Positions 56,410 through 64,000 of a stretch of DNA of 64,000 bases are shown piece after piece. Positions within the stretch are counted from its first letter, which is position 1. Each line of letters opens with the position of its first letter. Below the pieces are notes generated by a model, which did no database searches, was not told where the DNA came from, and saw nothing but the letters and a program-made list of their open reading frames with translations. A program made the translations under genes and the position numbers. The DNA comes from Paragorgia papillata (taxonomy: Eukaryota; Cnidaria; Anthozoa; Scleralcyonacea; Coralliidae), in contig JAWNZC010000104.1 in NCBI GenBank assembly GCA_035771165.1, forward strand, positions 124,001-188,000, given 5' to 3'.

Positions 56410-57611
56410 ATGCCTCGACGAGTCACACGATCTGCAGCAAATCAGGTTGCAGTGGCAGCTGATGCTGTTCCTGCTGTTGCTGCTGTTCCTGCTGTTCTGC
56501 TGTTCCTGCTGTTCCTGCTACAAGACGGCCAGCTGAAAAACGTACAGCCAAGAAGGCAACACGGGCAGCAAAGAGGCCAAAGGCTGGGTCCAGCCAGAAT
56601 TCTCCAGTGGAGTCAACAACAGGTGAAGCTGCAACAACCGTGCTGACCCCGGACTTAATTGACCAGCTAGTGACGAGGGTAGCTGATGTGGTGACACAGA
56701 GACTTTCCACGATCGATCAACCAGCTGTTTTGGTCAACCAACCTGCAACTCCGAGTCCACCTATGCCGCATGCCAGCATCCTCCAACCGCCAGTGGACCA
56801 CAACATCCTGCGGGAGGCTAAACCCACAATTGGTACGCTGGTCGAAGAAGCTGTGGCATCCACCCATGAGTCTATAACAGGTATATGTTACAATGATACA
56901 CCATGTATTCCAAAAACTATGTTCCATTCCAGCAGTTTGGAAATTGATTCTCGAGTGAACGATAAATTGAAGGGCAAAATTTGGAACAATGAATATGTGG
57001 AATTTCATGCCCTTATTTCTAGTCAAGGGAACAATAAGTTCCAGTTATCTTTTAAGAATTTAGAGGGTAGCAATGGCCCATCTATTTGCCTGGAGCCGAT
57101 TAGCCGGAGCCAGAAATTTTTTTAAATTAATCAATGGCTCCAAGCCTTTCATGTTTTTGTAGGAGTTTACACTCGTAGGTTTTCCGGTGAAGCCCCGGGG
57201 TTAATGAAGCATTGTGAAATTATACAAGACTTAGCTTCCCGGGGTTACAACTGGAAATTCTACGATGAGAACTTCCGTTTTTTAAGACAAAGTTCAGCTT
57301 CAACTTTGCCTTGGGGAAGTGTTCACTGGGAGCTATGGCTACGTGCACAACCGTCTTCTCCCATGTTGTGTAAACGAGCTCAGCCATTTACTGACCCTGC
57401 CAAAGGTATCGATAACCAACGCGTACCACATGGTTTTTGCTTCAAATTTCATCGCGGTTTAGATTGTGCAGGTTGTGCATTCAAAGACACTTGTTTTCAC
57501 TGCCAAAGGGATCATCGAGCAAGTCAGTGTAATTTTCGTCCCCAAGGCAAAGCTTTCGGAAAAAACACACAATTTCTCAGACAGGCAGGTCCCCACTCCA
57601 ATAAAAGTTGA
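56410..57611 (+). pseudogene. gag: Ngaro gag-like ORF (one shift, one stop)
   Basis: Starts MPRRVTRSAANQ, then an Ala-Val-Pro-rich stretch encoded by a CCTGCTGTT nine-mer repeat (56463-56520). Slippage there appears to cause a one-base shift into RRPAEKRTAKKATRAAKRP. The second part reads LTPDLIDQLVTRVADVV and SGICYN-like residues, with an in-frame TAA at 57123 after QKFF. Beyond it WLQAFHVFVGVYTRRF and GVPHGFCFKF-like residues lead to the Cys/His cluster CAGCAFKDTCFHCQRDH, the zinc-finger-like end typical of DIRS-order Gag. The frame ends at 57609, overlapping the RT frame. Confidence 0.83.
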
Positions 57612-59172
57612 TCGATTAGTAACTTTTCTCGAAGGATATGATAATTCATTAACTCAATTTTTGGAGAAGGGTTTTAGCAAAGGTTTTCCTTTACATTACC
57701 AAGGTGCTTATAAATCATTTATTGGAAAAAATGTAGTTTCCGCTTTGAGCAATCCATCGGCTGTTGATACCAAAATCTCAAAAGAACTAGCAGCGAGTCG
57801 TTTAGCTGGTCCTTTTGTTAAACCACCCTTCCAAGATTTTTGGGTATCCCCTTTAGGAGTTGTCCCTAAGAAAGTACCTGGTGAATTTCGCCTTATTCAT
57901 CATCTTTCATACCCACATGGGTCATCTGTCCATGATGGAATAGATCACGAACATTCGACTGTTTCTTATTCTACTATTGATGATGCTATAAAGCTTATTA
58001 AGCAATTAGGTACAGGGTGTTTTATAGCAAAAACTGACATTAAAAATGCCTTCCGACTTTTGCCAATTCAGCCACAAGATTATCCTTTATTGGGAATGAT
58101 GTCGAAAGGCGTTTATTATTATGATCGCTGTATGCCGATGGGTTGCTCTAGTTCTTGTTCAACATTTGAGAAATTTAGCACAGCTGTTCAATGGTAGCAC
58201 AAAACAAATTAAATATTCATTGCATGCTACATTTACTAGATGATTTTTTTATTAGCTGCAATGACTGAGAAGTTGTGTAAGGACAAATTGGAATTATTTC
58301 TGTGTTTATGCAATTATTTGGGCATTCCCATGGCACCTGAAAAAACTTGTGGGCCTTCAACAAATCTGAGTTTTGCAGGAATAGAATTGGATACATTATT
58401 ATCTGAGGCACGTTTGCCACCTGAAAAAATTGAAAAATGTAAATCGATTATTTCAGAATTTATCGGTCGGAAAAAGGTAACGCTCAAAGAAATTCAATCA
58501 CTTAATGGCCTTCTTAATTTTGCATGTTCCGTTGTAAGGCCAGGTCGAGCATTTTTACGCCGATTAATCGATTTGACGATTGGCGTTAAATCCCAACATA
58601 ATTTTATCCGCCTTAATAAAGAGGTCAAAAAAGATCTGAATCTCTGGTTGTCTTTTCTCTCTAATTTCAATGGCAACTCATTTTTTATTGACGATATATG
58701 GCAATCATCTAATCATTTAAACCTTTTTACGGATGCCTCCGGGGTTTTAGGTTTTGGTGCTTTATTCGGAAAACACTGGTGCTATGGGAAATGGCCTGAT
58801 AATTGGGTTAACACCAACATTGCAATATTGGAATTTTATCCAATTGTTTTAAGTTTGCACTTGTGGGGTGCAGATATGAGTAACCGCTCTATTCTCTTTT
58901 ATACCGACAACGAAGCTTTAGTGCATGTTATTAACAAACAGTCGTGCAAGGACAAAACATTAATGGTCTTTGTCCGTAGCCTGGTTTTGCTTTGTTTACA
59001 GTTTAATATTATGTTCAAGGCAAAACATATACCAGGAGTTAAGAATAATTTGTCGGATGCGCTGTCTCGTTTGCAGGTGCAGAGATTTCAACAATTGGCT
59101 CCAACAATTATGGACCAATCACCAACCGACATACCTGTCCATCTGCAGCCAGAGAATTGGTCCCTACAGTAG
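57466..59172 (+). pseudogene. pol: Ngaro reverse transcriptase and RNase H (two local shifts)
   Basis: The RT begins at about 57607 (VDRLVTFLEGYDNSLTQFL) and overlaps gag. SPLGVVPKK and GEFRLIHHLSYPHGSSVHDG are finger blocks, FIAKTDIKNAFRLLPI carries the first catalytic Asp, and MPMGCSSSCSTFEKF is the next block. Near 58195-58245 two compensating one-base shifts enclose LHLLDDFF, the catalytic LDD motif, so the active site falls in a displaced frame. The frame resumes through FAGIELDT, and RNase H follows with LFTDASGVLGFGALF, FYTDNEALVHVIN and KNNLSDALSRLQ. The stop is at 59170. Confidence 0.88.
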
Positions 59173-60087
59173 CTAGTCTAGTACTATCTAGCCTTCAGCC
59201 TTCTTCTCTACCAACCTATCGTAGGGCATGGAAGCTATTTGAGCAATGTCATTGTGCATTATTTCCTGGTTGTGCAATACCCTTTCCAATTACACCAGCT
59301 ATGTTGGCTTTGTTTGTCGCGTACCCGTATAATAAACGGTACGCTCCATCTACAGTTAACACCTATGTGTCGGCATTAGGTTATTTGCACAAATTGTCAG
59401 GTTCTGCGGATCCTACCAAGGTTTTTTACATTAATCAGATGCTGAAGGGTTATGTTAAGTTAGGATATCGCCTGGGTACTAGATTGCCGCAAATCACACT
59501 GCCTCTACTTCATAGGCTAATTGATATTGCTCACCAATTTTCTGTATCACAATACGAGATAGATTACACTTTTTCAAGCAATGTGCTCCACAGCATTCCA
59601 TGCATTTTTGCGGGTTGGTGAAACGACAGCTACACGAAATGTGGGAGCTGAATCAAATTTAAGTCTGACGCAGTTGACTAAAATGGTAGACAGTTCAGGC
59701 AGAGTTGTGTCTTTGAAAATCACTTTCTTGAGTTACAAACACAACTATAACCAGCGCCCGTTCTCAGTCATTGTTACTAAGCAATTTAAGTTTTGTCCTG
59801 TACATATCCTTTTAGATTATTTAAGCAAACGACGTCTACAACCGGGTTTTCTATTTGTTTTGCCAAATCAAAAACCTGTTCCTCGTAATTATTTTGCAAA
59901 ACAACTGGCTATAGCTCTTAAATTATGCAATTTAAGTCCCGAGGTTTATAAGGGTCACAGCTTTCGGATAGGGGCCGCTTCTCACGCTGCGGATCGGGGT
60001 ATGTCGGATGCTCAGATACGTTCACTTGGAAGGTGGAAGTCTAATGCCTTTCTTAAATACATTAGACTTCCTTCTATTTCTTCTTAA
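59157..60087 (+). pseudogene. Ngaro tyrosine recombinase (one frameshift)
   Basis: Two overlapping frames. The N-terminal DNA-binding core (SLQPSSLPTYRRAWKLFEQC, AYPYNKRYAPSTVNTYVSAL) runs to about 59590. A shift at a T-run then leads to the catalytic part: AFLRVGE with the first Arg, HSFRIGAASHAADRG (His-x-x-Arg), LGRWKSNAFLKYIR with the Trp and the nucleophilic Tyr. All R-H-R-Y residues are present. In the DIRS order this enzyme integrates a circular DNA intermediate, explaining the split repeats and lack of target duplication. The stop at 60085 lies ~400 bp before B1. Confidence 0.9.
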
Positions 60088-60109
60088 ATTTATTTAGTTA
60101 CGGGGATAA

Positions 60110-60395
60110 GTAGGGAAATGATTAGCTAGGGCAGCAGTTTGTTGCTTGTCCTCTGAACTTGGAGCAATTACATTACAGCACACTTTTTATTACAGAACTG
60201 ATTAGCAAGGGCAGCAGTTCTTCTAGCGTTTGTTCATTACTCACAGGATGAGTACTAGTTATATTGCAAACATTTGTGGGACTGATTAGCAAGGGCAGCA
60301 GTCCTACTGATGTTTGTTATTGACTTATAATATATTAAACTAGTTTATGGCGAACATTTGTTACAACTGATTAGCAAGAGCAGCAGTTTTGCAGG
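60110..60395 (+). repeat. Four repeated stem-loops in the Ngaro 3' region
   Basis: The motif ATTAGCAAGGGCAG recurs at about 60121, 60201, 60284 and 60370, each flanked by short complementary arms. The arms AGAACTG/CAGTTCT in the second copy and GGGACTG/CAGTCCT in the third show a paired change, supporting an RNA stem with a constant loop. Confidence 0.75.
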
Positions 60396-60492
60396 TGTTT
60401 GTTATTTATTTATATTTACAGTTACAATATTTATCAGCTACGGATGTGTATTTTTCTTCGGGTGGGGCAGCATCATTAACACGATGCTTTTG

Positions 60493-60610
60493 GCGTTTTT
60501 GTGCCCTTCACCTTTACTGGGCAAGACTTTATTCTATATATTTTATATCACATACTTGTAATTCAAAAAATTTTGATAATTAATAAAGCTGCTTTGGGGG
60601 TTTCCCCCAA
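60493..60610 (+). repeat. Ngaro split repeat B1
   Basis: 118 bp matching 60983-61100 with one difference. Ends in a small hairpin TTGGGGGTTTCCCCCAA. Confidence 0.95.
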
Positions 60611-60713
60611 ATGCCATTTTACTCCAAATGAGTATTTGGTGTCTCAATTTTGTGCCCAGTAAACCGAGCTCAGAAAAGTTCACATCCTTTTATACAGAGA
60701 CAAAGAAAAACCA

Positions 60714-60921
60714 TAAATGAAATATTTGTAAGGCAAATAGAGTTTTTATGAGTTTCTTTCGTTGATAACGTAAACCAACTGGATCAGATCATGCATAATT
60801 ACATAACCAATGTGATCGAAGAGGAAAGGGGGATTGGTGATGAGCCTCGCTTTCGCGTAGAGCGCCGATATATACAAAGTCTCTCACGTGAGAGCGGCCT
60901 CATTTGCTGTTTGACAACGCC
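60714..60921 (+). repeat. Ngaro split repeat A2
   Basis: 208-bp copy of A1 with about seven substitutions, placed between B1 and B2. Confidence 0.94.
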
Positions 60922-60982
60922 TCTCTTTCGGCTTTCTTCATGTTTACCTATATTGTCATGTTGTATTTATAGTTTTATGTGT

Positions 60983-61100
60983 GCGTTTTTGTGCCCTTCA
61001 CCTTTACTGGGCAAGACTTTATTCTATATATTTTATATCACATACTTGTAATTCAAAAAATTTTGATAATTAATAAAGCGGCTTTGGGGGTTTCCCCCAA
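60983..61100 (+). repeat. Ngaro split repeat B2
   Basis: Right-terminal copy of B1, ending at the same hairpin. This sets the element's right end. Confidence 0.94.
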
Positions 61101-61433
61101 TAACTGCCTGTTTTTACTAACATATAATTATATTAACTCCTCATAAATTCAATTTACTATTAAAAATACTTCTCTCCGTATATAAAGTTTAAAGAATATT
61201 TGCGGACCATGTGTAGAGGTCTAGGTCTAAAACCCGAAACTTGGGCTACGAGGAGGTATTGCCGTCGAAAACAAAGAAGACAAGAGCATGGCCTGATTAC
61301 AGAAGGGTGTATAATTCAAATTGCACATGGGCCTTCTTAGGCCTGTTCGTGTAATTATAATTATACGAGTAAACGAAGGGAGAATATGGGAATAAAAATG
61401 ATAAGGCTTGCCTTTCCATGCTGTAACTCACGT
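61101..61433. other. Intergenic, nothing recognised
   Basis: Spacer between the Ngaro element and the foldback elements. Confidence 0.55.
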
Positions 61434-61795
61434 TTAATTGCTTCCGGAACCCAACCTCGTTCCCAGGCCTTTTTTAAATTAGCAGGGCGGAAAAGGCCCT
61501 GGCATTGGCTGGTGGACTCTGCATTATTATTGGTTGATTACTTTCCTTTAACGTTCCTCAGGAAACCTAATTAGGCATAGTTTTGTGGCAGTTATAATCA
61601 AATATCTTCAACAGAACCGCCAACGGGAAAAATGAGACCGCCCATTACAATGAATGATTCTGCATACTAGCTAAATTAAATTGCTAATTTATTACACCCA
61701 GTATTTTTGGGTGCTGTGTCCAGCCGATGCCAGCCTTTTCCTGCCCTCCGTATTTTAAAAAGGCCCTGGGAACGAGGTTGTCCGGAACCGTAAAA
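61434..61795. mobile_element. Foldback/MITE element with ~70-bp arms
   Basis: Left arm 61437-61515 (ACCTCGTTCCCAGGCCTTTT region) is an imperfect reverse complement of 61718-61792. The centre is AT-rich without coding. Confidence 0.82.
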
Positions 61796-61844
61796 GAAGA
61801 AAAACAAAAGGTATGCTATGCGTACATGTATCTGCGCCAAAATT

Positions 61845-62262
61845 AGGGCCTGTTTAGAATGAGGTAGGTTAACCCTAGCACTCGGGTTACCCTTGCACCA
61901 GGGTTATCCTAGCTCTTGTATATTTCTTGTTTGTTTGTTTTTGTTTCTCGTGCTTACAAGGATGCTAGGATAACCTGGGTGCTCGGGTACCCTATCTTTC
62001 CACTAAGGTTACCCTAGTAGCTGGGTTATGTTTTGTCCTTGTAAATGCGTTTGGTAGGGATATAACTCACCTACCCGGGACAACTTTTACTATTTCCAGG
62101 CTTCTTATTATTTGCTAGTACTTGGTATCCACATCCAATAAAGTTGACCCAGGCAGCAGAGTGACTGTACCTGTGAAATTTTGCTTGTAAACCCGGGTTA
62201 ACTTTGACCACTTGGGTAACCCGGGTGCTAGGGTAACCCTACCTCCTTGTAAACAGACCCCT
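61845..62262. mobile_element. MITE with TIR AGGGNCTGTTT
   Basis: Outer ends AGGGCCTGTTTAGAATGAGG and the complement of CCTCCTTGTAAACAGACCCCT form ~45-bp imperfect inverted repeats. The interior is built of GGGTTACCCTAG-type words in both orientations (61871-61915, 61965-62030 and 62190-62240). Confidence 0.83.
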
Positions 62263-62265
62263 GAA

Positions 62266-62343
62266 AGACACTCCCGAATTTGATTTCACTATTTTTATTA
62301 TTCACCATTGTTCGCATTAATTGAAGCAAATTCGGGAAGTGTC
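62266..62343. repeat. Hairpin with 15-bp arms
   Basis: GACACTCCCGAATTTG and CAAATTCGGGAAGTGTC with one mismatch, ~45-bp loop. Adjacent to the MITE and possibly another short element. Confidence 0.85.
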
Positions 62344-63031
62344 AATTAATCCAGTTCAGTTAACGTCATGAGCGAATGAGATGAAAGGTCAATTCCTTTG
62401 ATATTAAAAATATATCGTGGGGCAGATCGTGGCTATTTAGATACAACTTTAAACAGCAACCTATTTACATATAAATAAGCAGTCAATAAGTACATGTGTG
62501 TACTGCTAATAAACTTGATTACATTAAAAATATAAAATGATGCCCCCGGTTCTAAAATATATACTTGTAAGTTTCCTCCGAAGAGGATTGTTTGTCTTCC
62601 GAAGAGGGTCCTTCATAAACACGTGTTGACCTGAATTGTCTGACTAGATAAATCGCCCAACGAGTTGAAAACTTGTTGTCAATCATTCTGTATAACGCAC
62701 AAAAACTGCGGTGGATCACACTTGCAAGTTTACTATAAGTCATGTTAAAAATACTTGCCATTTGTATCAGCAATATTGTCTTTGTTCGAAAATCTTAGAC
62801 CAAGCTTCGAATTCGTACAATATGGCGACGAAATATTGCACCTCGTACGTTGACGCCTAAAAATTCTGAGCTATGATTGTCCACAATGTAATTGTCGCGC
62901 ACACAACACGATTGCAATATATCTGCTGCGCAGTTACAAAAAGGGGTCACATGATCCCCTAGTGAAATACAAATACGCCACCTCCCCCGTGCCTAATCGG
63001 CTTTTTTCTTCGTGCTCACTCACGTGTACAC
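62344..63031. other. Intergenic, nothing recognised
   Basis: No coding or RNA signal. Short chance frames only. Confidence 0.55.
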
Positions 63032-63392
63032 GTGTACTTGTGTACTTTTTTGGCCTTTATTTTTTTTTCCGAATCTAGATGTACATTTAACCATAAATGT
63101 CGTTGTACACCATCTCGAGGACAAAAATCTCGGTCGGACGAACCGGCTAACCGAGGTCAACGACACGATGGACACAAGCGAAGGCGGGAAAATTACCTTG
63201 ACTCTAACTTAATGAGGACACTTTGACTAAAATTCTCGAGGGTGTCAATGTTATGAAGAACCAGTTTGTGGCCTCATGGACAACTCGTGTAACCGACATT
63301 GAGTCCAAAATAAATGAAATCTCGGGCACAACGTCCCACTATTCTGGCGAATTCGACTATGATCAACCCGAACTCGCCGAAGGAATTCTATA
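63032..63392 (+). pseudogene. Decayed gag-like (retroelement) coding remnant
   Basis: An Arg/Lys-rich stretch (SRGQKSRSDEPANRGQRHD) runs to about 63226. A shifted frame then gives LTKILEGVNVMKNQFVASW and VTDIESKINEIS, an amphipathic helical segment, and DYDQPELAEGIL before a stop at 63391. The combination of a basic segment then a coiled coil resembles gag or ORF1 proteins of retroelements, but no diagnostic motif is present. Confidence 0.35.
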
Positions 63393-63680
63393 ATTTTTCT
63401 ATCAACAATCCTGCCATTGAGGAACCTTTAGCTGGCTCTTTCTATCTTTAGACGGCGTTGAGCCGACAAATATTAACAAAAACGCTAACACGAGCATTGC
63501 TTAACAAGGAACTTCGTGTTAGTTCTTTGATCTTAACGCTGGGTAATAGAACGAATTGAGTCGTGCTATTAATGCCAAAACCTACTCGTTATTAACAAAT
63601 CAACCTATCGCATCGCAGTCGGTCGATTTTGTAATCACTCATATGACTTTGGATTACTAGCACTCCTCGTCGATCGATTC
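63393..63680. other. Intergenic, possibly downstream part of the gag-like remnant
   Basis: Short broken frames only, with nothing recognised. Confidence 0.45.
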
Positions 63681-63986
63681 ATAGTTCATAGAAAATATAC
63701 ATGGTTTGGAAACCCGGCAAACTTCAAAGCGGTCAACAATCAAGCTACGATTCATGTTGAAAGGTACATGAAGGTGCCAAATCCTTTGTTTTAGGTTTAT
63801 TAATATTTAAACAGTACTGTTGAGTAATTGAACCCAAACGTTGCTATTGGATGATTGCTTCATTATACAGAAAACACAATATGTTCAGTAACCGTGAAAG
63901 TGCAAAAATTTCCATAAACCTGAACAAAAACACAAAACAATGACTTTTATTGAGCTTCCAAACCATGTATATTTTCTATTAACTAT
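63681..63986. mobile_element. Short inverted-repeat element (MITE-like)
   Basis: 30-bp arms at 63681-63710 and 63957-63986 (ATAGTTMATAGAAAATATAC...) with one mismatch. The ~245-bp interior is non-coding. The symmetry may extend past the window end. Confidence 0.8.
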
Positions 63987-64000
63987 GTTCTATTACGCCA

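Larger units (their letters stand above)
54754..61100 (+). mobile_element. Ngaro (DIRS-order) retrotransposon, nearly full length
   Basis: Shows the diagnostic split direct repeats A1 (54754-54961), coding region, B1 (60493-60610), A2 (60714-60921), B2 (60983-61100). Coding order is SGNH hydrolase, gag, RT plus RNase H and tyrosine recombinase, with no DDE integrase and no protease, as in Ngaro. A1/A2 are ~97% identical and B1/B2 differ at one base. The ORFs carry a few single-base breaks. No target duplication is expected for this order. Confidence 0.95.

Noticed and set aside
56410..56646. Separate Gln/Leu-rich protein
   Set aside because: It is the gag start read out of frame after slippage in a CCTGCTGTT tract.
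58970..59176. Separate small Cys-rich protein
   Set aside because: A shadow frame of the Ngaro RNase H region.
60791..61051. 86-codon frame over the A2/B2 repeats
   Set aside because: Lies entirely in split-repeat sequence also present at A1/B1. Not conserved as coding.

Overview
This is a eukaryotic, AT-rich, repeat-dominated window with almost no single-copy coding sequence. The mix suggests a marine invertebrate, most likely a cnidarian (inference only). It holds BEL/Pao, Ty3/Gypsy and Ngaro (DIRS-order) retroelements, many short inverted-repeat DNA elements, single exons for extracellular SRCR and MAM domains, intron-like junctions and TTAGGG motifs. No bacterial operon, CRISPR array or rRNA gene was seen.

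Layout. 1-6158: BEL/Pao LTR retrotransposon, plus strand, 5' LTR cut by the window edge, reading frame broken several times. 6159-8640: LINE debris, palindromes, a foldback element and one candidate two-exon secreted peptide. 8650-14170: a G-rich TTAGGG-containing minisatellite split by a minus-strand Ty3/Gypsy element with a tRNA-Leu-type primer site. 14288-16411: an 8-mer repeat, a MAM-domain fragment and a pentamer microsatellite. 17123-21518: an unclassified ~4.2 kb inverted-repeat element carrying two convergent genes and flanked by identical 81-bp direct repeats. 21834-26470: minisatellite and featureless AT-rich DNA. 26478-34580: an 8.1 kb satellite of AAGAC pentamers and ATGCAAGACAAG 12-mers in a higher-order pattern. 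Its huge open frames on both strands are artefacts of a stop-free repeat. 34600-36345: further pentamer arrays embedded in a repeated AT-rich unit. 38006-39678: a composite structure of two identical 262-bp inverted-repeat modules flanking a Tc1/mariner transposase remnant, with TA at both outer ends. 43987-45551: exon-like remnants of an unidentified gene, the last Tudor/chromo-barrel-like. 45656-47340: foldback, SINE, and a minisatellite interrupted by a LINE 3' end. 51888-52211: a clean SRCR exon. 52855-54295: a non-autonomous hAT-like element. 54754-61100: a nearly full-length Ngaro element with the diagnostic A1-ORFs-B1-A2-B2 layout, encoding an SGNH hydrolase, gag, RT/RNase H and tyrosine recombinase, with a series of four stem-loops in its 3' region. 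61434-63988: foldback/MITE elements and a decayed gag-like remnant.

The genes do not form a host pathway. Their common theme is mobile-element replication: LTR integration by DDE integrase, tyrosine-recombinase integration in Ngaro, and cut-and-paste mobility for the inverted-repeat elements. Coding regions in three retroelement classes carry mostly single-base frame breaks although terminal repeats remain nearly identical. This points to recent decay or to residual assembly indels. All calls were made by eye from sequence, without database search.
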